A DNA stretch of 64,000 nt from CBDDKW01 sp965230425 (GTDB taxonomy: Bacteria > Pseudomonadota > Gammaproteobacteria > UBA1113): the NCBI GenBank assembly GCA_965230425.1, contig CBDDKW010000017.1, forward strand, positions 54,288-118,287, in the 5' to 3' direction. A program made the position numbers and the translations under genes. The notes under the pieces are model-generated. The model was not told where the DNA came from. It did not search any database and worked only from the letters and a program-made list of their open reading frames with translations. Each line of letters starts with the position of its first letter. The first letter of the stretch is position 1. Positions 45,198 to 54,108 of this stretch are shown piece by piece.

Positions 45198-46040
45198 ATG
45201 CCTAAAATACCTGAAAGATTTTTGAGTCAAACGTCTCGTAAGATGATGAAAAATCCAGTACGCATATATTCAGTTGAAAACGGTCGAAATATTTCAATGA
45301 CAGTAGATCGTTCTGAGGTACCTGATGGCCTTAGCTATATGGAATTACCACAGTTAAAAAATGAAATATTAAAGTGGCAAGATAAGCATGGCTCAGATAG
45401 CAGAAATGCAGGCTCTTCAGAGTCTAGATTCTTTGATGGTGATGATTTCGATTTATTATTCAAGTTTAGAATTATTGGTGATAGTGGTGTGGGTAAATCT
45501 TGTCTGCTATTACGCCACACTGATGATAGTTATACAGAAAAATATATTTCAACTATCGGTGTAGACTTTAAGGTTTCGAAACAAATTATTGATGATAAAA
45601 AAGTAAAACTACAGATTTGGGATACAGCGGGCCAAGACAACTTTAGAGCAATACAACTTCCTTATGGTCACCATCACCACGGAATAATCTTGTGCTACGA
45701 TGTATCTGATCAAGTAAGCTTTAATAACTTAAAACAGTATCTTTCAAAAATTAAAGAACAGAATTCTGAGCATCCCTCTATCATCATCGTTGGCAATAAA
45801 TGTGACCTAACCCGTATGAAGGTTGTAGAATATAACACAGCTAAAGAATTTGCTGACTCACATAATTTAACATTAATTGAAGCCAGCGCTAAAACAGGTG
45901 AAAATGTTGATGCCGTATTCCGCACATTGGCTCAGCAGTATATGAAGCGTATGGCCCCTACAACTCCCGTAAAGATAATTACACAAAGTAGTGAACAAGA
46001 AACACCTAGACCTAAAGATCAAGGCTGCAATATACTTTAA
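45198..46040 (+). CDS. Eukaryote-like Rab-family small GTPase with CaaX-like C-terminus
   Basis: 280 residues. After a ~90-residue unrecognised N-terminal extension comes a full Ras/Rab GTPase domain: G1 GDSGVGKS, G2 with the RabF1-like STIGVDF, G3 KLQIWDTAGQ (catalytic Gln kept), G4 NKCDL, G5 EASAKTG. The C-terminus is QGCNIL, a Cys-a-a-Leu box of the type geranylgeranylated in eukaryotes; bacteria have no such modification. A secreted effector that mimics host Rab proteins is the likely role. ATG 45198 has GTGGAG at good spacing; the GTG at 45186 is less likely. Confidence 0.92.
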   Translation: MPKIPERFLSQTSRKMMKNPVRIYSVENGRNISMTVDRSEVPDGLSYMELPQLKNEILKWQDKHGSDSRNAGSSESRFFDGDDFDLLFKFRIIGDSGVGKSCLLLRHTDDSYTEKYISTIGVDFKVSKQIIDDKKVKLQIWDTAGQDNFRAIQLPYGHHHHGIILCYDVSDQVSFNNLKQYLSKIKEQNSEHPSIIIVGNKCDLTRMKVVEYNTAKEFADSHNLTLIEASAKTGENVDAVFRTLAQQYMKRMAPTTPVKIITQSSEQETPRPKDQGCNIL

Positions 46041-46179
46041 ACGTATTACTAACCCGCGGCAAAGAGCGCAGAATCTTAAAAAGAAAACTTGGAAAAGACA
46101 GCTTGGATGCCGCCACTATGTTTGTACTCTATACAGGCTAAGTCGCGGTATTACAGCATCTCATTGTTGTTATTCCTAA

Positions 46180-47469
46180 TCAAATATCCGGATCATTATA
46201 GACTTTCATGTCTATGGCATTTTCACTTTTACCTACGACACAGGCGATAACAGAGTCACCAGAAATATTGACAGCAGTTCTGACCATATCCAGTAGTCGG
46301 TCTACTCCGATGATCATCGCGATACCTTCCACGGGTAAACCCACTTGTTGCAGTACCATGGTAAGGGTAATTAACCCCACACCAGGCACACCAGCGGTGC
46401 CGATGGAAGCAAGCGTTGCCATGAGGATAACAACAAGATACCCGGTAATGCCGATGGGGATATTATAAATGTGAGAAATAAACACAGTCGCAACACCTTG
46501 CATGATTGCCGTACCATCCATGTTAATAGTGGCACCTAAGGGGACAATAAATGATGCAACTGAATTTTTAACCCCCATTTTTTTCTCCACCGTATTCAAC
46601 ACTACCGGGATGGAGACACTGCTGCTTGACGTACTGAAACCAAATAACATAGCGGGGTACATCTTTTGAAAGAAACGTACTGGATTAAGCCGACCTAAGA
46701 ATTTTAATATGAGGCTATAGCTAACAAACAGATGGATAAACAGTACGCCAAGGACAACAGAAAAGTATCCAATCAAGGAATTGACCGCCACAATCCCCTT
46801 GCGCGCAAATAATCCTGCCAATAAGCAAAAAACACCATAAGGCGCTGCTTTCATAAGGACAGTGATTAATTTTAATAAAACTTCATTGAGGTCATTGAAG
46901 ATTTTAGTAATACGCTCAGAGGTGCTGCGGGTTAATTGAATCGCCATGCCAAATAATAATGCGAAGATAATAATCTGTAGCATATTACCTTGGGCCATGG
47001 CGGCGATTGGATTGGAAGGGATCATATTAGCCAAGGTATCAACAACGCTGGGAACATCATGATTTAAGGCTTGAGTCTGTGCCACTGCAACTGCTGTGGC
47101 TTTACCCACATGGGTTGTTTCCGCGACAAAGATGCCCAGGGCAATAGCGATGGAAGTCGTTAAAAGATAAAGCACCAGCGTTTTGATACCAATTCGACCG
47201 AGTTTATTAATATCACCTAGAGAACATACTCCACAGACAAGAGAGACAAAGACAATAGGAACAACCATCATTTTCATGATAGAGATAAAAAGCTTACCAC
47301 CAACATAAAATGCGCCGTTAGTGATAAATTCATCAACAAATTGATTATGTGGAGCGATATTGATCAGTGAGCCAATGATAATACCGGCAGCCATGCCGAT
47401 CACAATCTTGGCAGTGAGCCCTAAACGTCCTTTTTTCTTCTCTTTGGTCATTATTTTGTCCATTTTCAA
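46180..47469 (-). CDS. Dicarboxylate/amino acid:cation symporter (DAACS family)
   Basis: A 429-residue inner-membrane symporter for glutamate/aspartate or C4-dicarboxylates with Na+ or H+. Family motifs: FGFSTSSSSVSIPVVLNTVEK (the serine-rich re-entrant loop), GATINMDGTAIMQGVATVF (NMDGT cation site) and the C-terminal VDRLLDMVRTAVNISGD. The long basic start MKMDKIMTKEKKKGR precedes the first helix. Substrate cannot be told from sequence. Confidence 0.93.
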   Translation of the reverse strand: MKMDKIMTKEKKKGRLGLTAKIVIGMAAGIIIGSLINIAPHNQFVDEFITNGAFYVGGKLFISIMKMMVVPIVFVSLVCGVCSLGDINKLGRIGIKTLVLYLLTTSIAIALGIFVAETTHVGKATAVAVAQTQALNHDVPSVVDTLANMIPSNPIAAMAQGNMLQIIIFALLFGMAIQLTRSTSERITKIFNDLNEVLLKLITVLMKAAPYGVFCLLAGLFARKGIVAVNSLIGYFSVVLGVLFIHLFVSYSLILKFLGRLNPVRFFQKMYPAMLFGFSTSSSSVSIPVVLNTVEKKMGVKNSVASFIVPLGATINMDGTAIMQGVATVFISHIYNIPIGITGYLVVILMATLASIGTAGVPGVGLITLTMVLQQVGLPVEGIAMIIGVDRLLDMVRTAVNISGDSVIACVVGKSENAIDMKVYNDPDI

Positions 47470-47620
47470 TCCATTCTTAACTGCGAGAGCTATTATTCAC
47501 CTTTTGGTTGAATATTGCAAGAAAAACTCAACAGAAAGTTTAACTCATAATTTCAGGGCTGCATAGAGGGGAAGTGAATTATTTTCTAAATAGGAAGGTA
47601 TGTTATTAATAAGTAGTTAA

Positions 47621-47671
47621 ATCGGCAGGAGATTCTTCGCCGCGGCTAAAGCCACGGCTCTGAATGACAGC
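47621..47671. repeat. GTCATT...ATCTCC dispersed element, copy next to structured repeat
   Basis: ATCGGCAGGAGATTC, then a GCCGCGGCT/AGCCACGGC-like inner hairpin, then GAATGACAGCG. Same family and flank as 20166-20215. It is immediately followed by structured-repeat copy B, making a composite repeat cluster in the 47470-47868 gap. Confidence 0.75.
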
Positions 47672-47689
47672 GCTTTTCAGCGAAAAATA

Positions 47690-47846
47690 AAAATCCCCGA
47701 GACAAGCCACGGGGTATTTTATTTCCTAGTAATATTCCGCCTACGCGAACCAAGTTCGCGTAACGGCGACTTAAGGAGAGTCTACGCTGACTCCCCTTAA
47801 GAATCCCCAAGCGTAAAGTGCCCGCAGCAAGCTGCGGGAAATCAAG
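47690..47846 (+). repeat. Multi-hairpin structured repeat, copy B
   Basis: It aligns over its whole length with copy A (27998-28155). Second stem ACGCGAA...TTCGCGT against GCGCGA...TCGCGC in copy A shows paired (compensatory) changes. It ends 23 bp before the ald stop, so it could serve as the 3' end of the ald transcript. Confidence 0.85.
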
Positions 47847-47868
47847 TTAATGCAGTATTACTCTACTC

Positions 47869-48993
47869 TCAAGTCATACTCGCTACAGCATCTTCTGCAG
47901 CTAAGTATTCTTTGCCATGCACATCGGCAACGGCTTTATAAGTGATTTTACCAGCATGTACATTTAAGCCATTAAGTAAGTGGTGATCTTCTTGCATGGC
48001 TTGTTTTGCACCTTTGTTAGCTAAAGCAACAGTAAATGGCAATGTGGCATTATTTAAAGCAAACGTTGCGGTTCTTGGTACGCCGCCAGGCATATTTGCG
48101 ACACAATAATGCACGATGTTTTCTTCTACATAGGTTGGATGCTCATGAGTTGTTGGTCGGCTTGTTTCAAAACAACCACCTTGGTCAATAGCCACATCTA
48201 CGACCACTGAGCCTGGACGCATATGAGTTAGCATATCGCGTGTTACTAAGCGCGGTGCTGCAGCTCCGGGCACTAATACTGCCCCAACCACTAAATCAGC
48301 ATCATGTACATATTCTTCAATATTTTCATTAGTGGCATAAATAGTATTTAATTTCGCCCCAAATTGTAGATCTAATTCTTTTAAACGGTTCAGTGATTTA
48401 TCAATAACTGTTACATAAGCTTCCTTACCCATGGCCATGCGAATGGCATTGGTTCCAACCACGCCACCACCAATAACCACAACTTTACAAGGATGCACAC
48501 CTGGCACACCGCCTAATAATACACCACTACCACCTTGGAATTTCTCTAGGCTGTGCGCGCCTGCTTGAATAGACATGCGCCCTGCCACTTCACTCATGGG
48601 TGATAATAAAGGCAAGGTTCCGATTGAATCAGTCACAGTTTCATAAGCAATAGCCGTACAACCTGACTCCATTAGTAATTCAGTTTGTTGTAAATCTGGC
48701 GCTAAATGTAAGTAGGTAAATAACACTTGGCCTGGTCGCAGCATTTTACATTCTACTGGCTGAGGTTCTTTTACTTTGACAATCATATCTGCTTCGGCAA
48801 AAATTTCGGCGGCCGTATCTAATATCTTAGCACCTGCTTGTTGATAGACTTCATCAGTGATACCAATACCCACACCAGCATTCTTTTCCACCACCACCTG
48901 GTGGCCATAACTCACTAATTCTCGGACACTACCTGGGATCAGGCCAACGCGGTATTCTTGTGCTTTGATTTCTTTTGGAACACCTACTAACAT
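47869..48993 (-). CDS. ald: Alanine dehydrogenase
   Basis: Catalyses NAD-dependent L-alanine/pyruvate interconversion, feeding or draining pyruvate. 374 residues: N-terminal MLVGVPKEIKAQEYRVGL, LHLAPDLQQTELL, YETVTDSIGTLPLLSPMSEVAG split over the substrate site, and Rossmann GGGVVGTNAIRMA. A further match is VDVAIDQGGCFETSRPTTHEHP. ATG 48993 follows AAGGAAG; an upstream in-frame start would add 18 non-conserved residues. Confidence 0.95.
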   Translation of the reverse strand: MLVGVPKEIKAQEYRVGLIPGSVRELVSYGHQVVVEKNAGVGIGITDEVYQQAGAKILDTAAEIFAEADMIVKVKEPQPVECKMLRPGQVLFTYLHLAPDLQQTELLMESGCTAIAYETVTDSIGTLPLLSPMSEVAGRMSIQAGAHSLEKFQGGSGVLLGGVPGVHPCKVVVIGGGVVGTNAIRMAMGKEAYVTVIDKSLNRLKELDLQFGAKLNTIYATNENIEEYVHDADLVVGAVLVPGAAAPRLVTRDMLTHMRPGSVVVDVAIDQGGCFETSRPTTHEHPTYVEENIVHYCVANMPGGVPRTATFALNNATLPFTVALANKGAKQAMQEDHHLLNGLNVHAGKITYKAVADVHGKEYLAAEDAVASMT

Positions 48994-49205
48994 CTCATCT
49001 TCCTTATTTTGGTTGGTTTCAACAACTGCCCGCATCAACTGAGGCAATTAACTCATTTTCGACCACGACGGGCCGGTATTCTATTGATTCAATGGCTTCA
49101 CTGCAAGAGGCCATAATTAATTTCTAAGCAGATCACTGTATTTTGCTAATGCATGTCCACAAGACACCAAAAACAGCCGTCCGGTTCACACAATAGCAAC
49201 ATTAT

Positions 49206-50138
49206 TCATGCAAGCTCAGCCTCTAATTCTGGAAGAATTTTAAACAAGTCACCAACGATACCATAATCCGCTACTTGGAAAATAGGCGCATCGGCATCCT
49301 TATTGATAGCAACGATAATCTTACTATCTTTCATGCCCGCCAAATGCTGAATAGCGCCAGATATCCCTACCGCAATATATAATTGCGGAGCAACAATTTT
49401 ACCCGTTTGACCTACTTGATAATCATTGGGTACAAACCCAGCATCCACTGCGGCACGAGACGCGCCAATAGCCGCACCTAATTTATCCGCTAAACTCTCT
49501 AACATCTGAAAATTTTCTGCATTTTGTAAACCGCGCCCACCTGAAATAATAATTTTCGCTGCAGTTAATTCAGGCCTGGCAGATTGTGTTAATTGGCGCT
49601 CGACAAATGCTGTTTTCTCTGCAGCAATGACATTATCAATAGCACTGATTTCAGCCTGTTGTCCACTGGACTCTGCCGCAGCAAAGGCTGTTGTCCGTAT
49701 CGTAAGGATTTGCTTTTCCGCACTGTTGTTCACTGTAGCAATGGCATTGCCGGCATAGATGGGTCGTTTGTAACGATTATTATCGAGTATTTCAATGATA
49801 TCGGAAATTTGTGCTGTATCAAGCAAAGCGGCAAGACGTGGCATGATATCTTTACCAAAGCTGGTAGCCGGTGCGAGTAGATGACTATATGAGCCTGCGA
49901 GTTCAAATAATAATTGGCTAATATTTTCTGCTAAATGGTGTTCATAAACAGGGTTATCAGCTAAGAGTACTTTATCAACATGGATTAAAGCGCTCACCTC
50001 ATCAGCCACCGCTTGGCAACTATGCCCTGCCACCAGCACATGCACATCGCTGGCAAATGCTGCTGCGGCACTAAGCGTATGTTGAGTACTTGATTTTAAT
50101 GATTGATTATCATGCTCTGCGAGAACGAGAATAGTCAT
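49206..50138 (-). CDS. etfA: Electron transfer flavoprotein subunit alpha
   Basis: The large, FAD-binding subunit of ETF, which takes electrons from acyl-CoA and other dehydrogenases. 310 residues; the C-terminal FAD domain has ISGGRGLQNAENF, GASRAAVDAGFVPNDYQVGQTGK-type sequence, YIAVGISGAIQH and INKDADAPIFQVADYGIVGD. It overlaps etfB by one base and is co-transcribed. Confidence 0.96.
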   Translation of the reverse strand: MTILVLAEHDNQSLKSSTQHTLSAAAAFASDVHVLVAGHSCQAVADEVSALIHVDKVLLADNPVYEHHLAENISQLLFELAGSYSHLLAPATSFGKDIMPRLAALLDTAQISDIIEILDNNRYKRPIYAGNAIATVNNSAEKQILTIRTTAFAAAESSGQQAEISAIDNVIAAEKTAFVERQLTQSARPELTAAKIIISGGRGLQNAENFQMLESLADKLGAAIGASRAAVDAGFVPNDYQVGQTGKIVAPQLYIAVGISGAIQHLAGMKDSKIIVAINKDADAPIFQVADYGIVGDLFKILPELEAELA

Positions 50139-50884
50139 TATATTACCTTTTCTTCCTTGAGTTTAGCCACTAGCTCTTTTGCAGATTCCACTTTTACCCC
50201 GGCACTACGGCTGGCTGGTGACTCGACTTTTTCAACGTTAATATGGCTGTGGAGTTCAATCCCTAAATCCGTTATGTCAATTTCTTCTAAGGGCTTACTT
50301 TTAGCTTTCATAATATTAGGTAGTGCGGCATAACGTGGCTCGTTTAAACGCAAATCAGTAGTAATTACTGCGGGTAATTGCAAGGATAAGGTTTCTAAAC
50401 CACCATCCACTTCGCGGGTAGCAATGGCTTTGCCTTCATTAATCACCAAGTCAGAAACAAAAGTCGCCTGCGGCCAGCCTAATAAAGCGGCTAGCATTTG
50501 TCCGGTTTGATTATTGTCATTATCAATAGCTTGCTTACCCATAATCACTAATTCAGCATTTTGCTGCTGCACAACAGTGGCCAATACTTTCGCTACGCTC
50601 AAACATTCTAATTCCTGCTCGCTTAAAATATGGATAGCGCTATCTGCACCGAGAGCTAACCCCGCACGTAGAGATTCTTGGGTCTTTTTATTGCCAATGG
50701 ACACTAATTGAACTTCTGTGGCTAAGCCCTTTTCTTTTAAGCGGATGGCTTCTTCAATAGCAATTTCGTCAAAGGGATTGATGGCCATTTTCACATTGGC
50801 AGTTTCAACGGCTGAACCTGCGGAATTGATGCGAATTTTTACATAAGGGTCAATTACTCGCTTACAAGGCACTAATATTTTCAT
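50138..50884 (-). CDS. etfB: Electron transfer flavoprotein subunit beta
   Basis: The small ETF subunit, which binds AMP. 248 residues: MKILVPCKRVIDPYVKIR at the chosen ATG 50884, NPFDEIAIEEAIRLKE, MGKQAIDNDNNQTGQMLAALL, and the recognition loop LNEPRYAALPNIMKAK. An in-frame upstream start would add 24 unconserved residues. Divergent from ETF-QO, giving a compact electron-transfer module with etfA. Confidence 0.96.
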   Translation of the reverse strand: MKILVPCKRVIDPYVKIRINSAGSAVETANVKMAINPFDEIAIEEAIRLKEKGLATEVQLVSIGNKKTQESLRAGLALGADSAIHILSEQELECLSVAKVLATVVQQQNAELVIMGKQAIDNDNNQTGQMLAALLGWPQATFVSDLVINEGKAIATREVDGGLETLSLQLPAVITTDLRLNEPRYAALPNIMKAKSKPLEEIDITDLGIELHSHINVEKVESPASRSAGVKVESAKELVAKLKEEKVI

Positions 50885-51010
50885 TAATCTTCCATAATAA
50901 ATAATGCTATAGTTACCATTGCGATATTGAACTGAAATGCACACAAGGTCAATCAATAAAATCCTCTAAGGCAAGCCTCTGGGGATTCCGAGTAATAACA
51001 TGAGGTAGCT

Positions 51011-52636
51011 ATGCAAAGAGAATCCATGGATGTTGATATTCTCATTATTGGTGCAGGGCCTGCAGGATTAGCTGCAGCCATTCGATTAAAGCAATTGGCA
51101 CAGGCGCAAGATCGTGAGCTAAATGTCACCATTTTGGAAAAAGGCGCTGAAGTGGGTGCGCACATACTTGCAGGCGCAGTGATCGACCCTTGTGCATTAA
51201 CCGAACTATTGCCAAATTGGCAAAACTTACAAGCTCCACTGCATACCCCTGTTAGTGAGGATCATTTCCTCTATCTCAGTGAGAAAAAATCGCGACGTTT
51301 ACCCACCCCACCGCAAATGCGTAATCATGGTAATTATATAATCAGTTTAAGCCAACTCACCCGCTGGTTAGGTGAACAAGCACAAGCCTTAGGCGTGGAT
51401 ATTTTTCCTGGTTTTGCTGCAAGTGAAATTCTCTATGATGATAATGCTGCGGTCATAGGTGTGGCTACTGGGGACATGGGCATCAATAAGCAAGGCGAGC
51501 AGAGCGAACGCTATCAAGCAGGCATGGAATTGCGTGCAAAACAAACCTTATTTGCTGAAGGATGTCGCGGCTCCCTCACAAAGCAATTAATTCAGCGCTT
51601 TAATTTAACTGCTAATTGTCAGCCACAAACCTATGGCATTGGCATTAAAGAGCTATGGCGTGTACAGGGTGATCACTATCAGCCTGGCTTAGTTGTACAT
51701 AGTGTGGGTTGGCCCTTAGATAAAGCAACCTATGGTGGTGGCTTTATTTATCATATGCAAGATAATACTGTAGCAGTTGGCTTTGTAGTTGGTTTAGATT
51801 ATAAAAATCCCTATTTAAATCCCTTTGCTGAAATGCAGCGTTATAAAACTCACCCGAGCTTTAAAGCTCTATTTGCTGGTGGCGAGCGTATTGGTTATGG
51901 TTCTAGAGCACTGAATGAAGGCGGCTATCAATCGATTCCGCAATTAAGCTTTCCTGGTGGCATGCTCATAGGCGATGCAGCAGGTTTTTTAAATGTGGCA
52001 AAAATTAAAGGTATTCACACTGCCATGAAATCAGCCATGGTTGCTGTCGAATGTGTCTATGAAAATATTGATCGTGAACCCCAAGCTAAACAGATTAATT
52101 ATAAACCTGCTCTACAAAAAACATGGCTATGGCATGAATTATATAAAGTAAGGAATATTCGCCCAGCTTTTCGTTGGGGTTTAACCGCTGGTTTAGGCTA
52201 TGCCGCTCTTGATACCTATGTGCTGCGCGGCCATGCTCCATGGACATTCAAACATCATCATGATCATCAACAACTTTTACCAGCGCAACAATGTCCCAAA
52301 ATCAACTACCCAAAACCTGATGGCAAATTAACCTTTGATCGGCTCTCTTCAGTATACTTAACCAATACTTTTCACGAAGAAGATCAACCCTGTCATTTAA
52401 CATTGAAAGATAAGCAGATTCCAATTGACGTTAATCTAGCAACTTACGCTGCACCTGAACAGCGTTACTGCCCTGCCGGTGTTTATGAAATCATTAATGA
52501 CGGTCAACAAGCTAGGCTACAGATTAATGCACAGAACTGTATTCACTGTAAAACCTGTGACATTAAAGATCCACAGCAAAATATTACTTGGGTACCGCCT
52601 GAAGGCGGTGGCGGACCTAATTATTCGGATATGTAA
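51011..52636 (+). CDS. Electron transfer flavoprotein-ubiquinone oxidoreductase
   Basis: Passes electrons from reduced ETF to ubiquinone at the inner membrane face. 541 residues with the FAD motif ILIIGAGPAGLAAAIRLK, GAVIDPCALTELLP, WGLTAG-type monotopic membrane segment, and the C-terminal [4Fe-4S] ferredoxin-like cluster QNCIHCKTCDIKDP followed by WVPPEGGGGPNYSDM. Divergent from etfBA; together they link beta-oxidation-type dehydrogenases to respiration. Confidence 0.96.
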   Translation: MQRESMDVDILIIGAGPAGLAAAIRLKQLAQAQDRELNVTILEKGAEVGAHILAGAVIDPCALTELLPNWQNLQAPLHTPVSEDHFLYLSEKKSRRLPTPPQMRNHGNYIISLSQLTRWLGEQAQALGVDIFPGFAASEILYDDNAAVIGVATGDMGINKQGEQSERYQAGMELRAKQTLFAEGCRGSLTKQLIQRFNLTANCQPQTYGIGIKELWRVQGDHYQPGLVVHSVGWPLDKATYGGGFIYHMQDNTVAVGFVVGLDYKNPYLNPFAEMQRYKTHPSFKALFAGGERIGYGSRALNEGGYQSIPQLSFPGGMLIGDAAGFLNVAKIKGIHTAMKSAMVAVECVYENIDREPQAKQINYKPALQKTWLWHELYKVRNIRPAFRWGLTAGLGYAALDTYVLRGHAPWTFKHHHDHQQLLPAQQCPKINYPKPDGKLTFDRLSSVYLTNTFHEEDQPCHLTLKDKQIPIDVNLATYAAPEQRYCPAGVYEIINDGQQARLQINAQNCIHCKTCDIKDPQQNITWVPPEGGGGPNYSDM

Positions 52637-52697
52637 CAGAGCGTTGCAAAAGTTTTTAGAGCTAATACGTATTTAGATTGATAAACAGGAGTAAAAA

Positions 52698-53189
52698 ATG
52701 ACAGAAGAAATGGATGATAAACGCACTATCGTCATGGCGGAAATCATGACGCCAAATATGACTAATTTCACCGGCAATGTACATGGCGGATTTTTATTAA
52801 GCTTTTTAGATAAAGTTGCCTATGCCTGTGCAACACGTTACACCGGTAGCGATATTGTTACCCTATCAGTGGACCAAGTATTTTTTAAAGAACCTCTGCA
52901 TGTGGGCGACTGCGTTACTTGTCTCGCCTGTGTAAATTATGTGGGTAAGACTTCGCTAGAAATTGGCATTAAGGTTGTCGCAGAAAATTTACAAACCGGC
53001 GAGAAACGTCATACTAATACGTGTTATTTTACCATGGTAGCGGTCGATGAAAATCGTAAACCGAAAAAAGTCTTACCACTGACTTTAAAAACTGATACTG
53101 ATAAACGTCGTTTTGAAGATGCCAAACAACGTCGCACCATTCGATTAGAATACAATAAACAGCACGAAGCACGAAAGAACAGGAAATAA
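52698..53189 (+). CDS. Acyl-CoA thioesterase, hotdog fold (YciA-like)
   Basis: A 163-residue cytoplasmic thioesterase. IMTPNMTNFTGNVHGGFLL carries the catalytic Asn/Gly-rich loop of hotdog acyl-CoA hydrolases, then FLDKVAYACATRYTGSDIVTLS with its acidic residue and VGDCVTCLACVNYVGKTSLEIGI. The C-terminal 40 residues are basic. AGGAG precedes the start. Located between ETF-QO and the PrpB-like gene, consistent with a small acyl-CoA catabolic cluster. Confidence 0.9.
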   Translation: MTEEMDDKRTIVMAEIMTPNMTNFTGNVHGGFLLSFLDKVAYACATRYTGSDIVTLSVDQVFFKEPLHVGDCVTCLACVNYVGKTSLEIGIKVVAENLQTGEKRHTNTCYFTMVAVDENRKPKKVLPLTLKTDTDKRRFEDAKQRRTIRLEYNKQHEARKNRK

Positions 53190-53193
53190 ACTC

Positions 53194-54042
53194 ATGACAG
53201 TAACTGCACAATTGCAACAATTATTAAAGCAAAACAGTCCACTAATCGCGCCAGGAATATATGATGGTTTATCTGCCCGCATTGCTGAGCAAGCAGGTTT
53301 TTCTGCCGTCTATGCCAGTGGCGGTGCCATTGCGCGTAGTACCGGTGTGCCAGATATTGGCTTACTCAGTCTTACTGAAGTCACTGAGCGCTTACGCCAG
53401 ATTGTGAATATCACCAAAGTACCTGTCATTGCTGATGCTGACACAGGCTTTGGTAATGAATTAAATGTTCGTCGTACAGTGAGTGATTTCATTGCGGCCG
53501 GAGTTGCTGGCCTACATATGGAAGACCAAGTGTTCCCAAAACGCTGTGGTCACCTAGATGGTAAGACCTTGATTGCCGCACAAGATATGTGTAAGAAAAT
53601 CGAAGTAGCGCGTAAGACTATCGCTGATGATGATTTTTTATTGATTGCGAGAACTGACGCCATTGCTGTTGAAGGCTTCGCTGCTGCCATACAACGTGGT
53701 AAAGATTATCTTAATGCCGGTGCGCACATGTTATTTGTAGAAGCCCCACAATCCTTAGAGCAAATTCAACAAATTGCAGATGAAATTTCAGCACCTAAGT
53801 TGATTAATATGTTTTACGGAGGCAAAACACCGCTGGTACCTATTGATCAATTACAGGCGATGGGCTATCAATTAGTTATTATTCCATCCGATTTACAACG
53901 TGCAGCCATTACCGCTATGCAACGTACACTGACAGCGATCAAAACCCATGGCGACAGCAGTAGCCTTGCTGATGACTTAGCCAGTTTTAATGATCGAGAA
54001 GCGATTATTCGTACTCATGAGTATCTTGAGTGGGTAAAGTAG
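53194..54042 (+). CDS. Isocitrate lyase/PEP mutase-family lyase (PrpB-like)
   Basis: A 282-residue TIM-barrel enzyme with the family signature PKRCGHLDGKTLI (catalytic Cys loop), IYDGLSARIAEQAGFSAVYASGG at the start, PVIADADTGFGN (metal-binding Asp) and IARTDAIAVEGF. Methylisocitrate lyase or a related oxaloacetate hydrolase/decarboxylase is possible. No prpC or prpD is adjacent, so the substrate stays open. It starts four bases after the thioesterase stop, in the same operon. Confidence 0.88.
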   Translation: MTVTAQLQQLLKQNSPLIAPGIYDGLSARIAEQAGFSAVYASGGAIARSTGVPDIGLLSLTEVTERLRQIVNITKVPVIADADTGFGNELNVRRTVSDFIAAGVAGLHMEDQVFPKRCGHLDGKTLIAAQDMCKKIEVARKTIADDDFLLIARTDAIAVEGFAAAIQRGKDYLNAGAHMLFVEAPQSLEQIQQIADEISAPKLINMFYGGKTPLVPIDQLQAMGYQLVIIPSDLQRAAITAMQRTLTAIKTHGDSSSLADDLASFNDREAIIRTHEYLEWVK

Positions 54043-54108
54043 TGTCTCATCTGATAATTGTGATACATGAGAGGCCAGCTTTATAAAGACCACTGATGAA
54101 TAACGTAT

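Noticed and set aside
46041..46179. Open stretch encoding RGKERRILKRKLGKDSLDAA after the Rab-like gene
   Set aside because: It has no start codon or ribosome site and no family I can name; possibly a gene relic, but not supportable.
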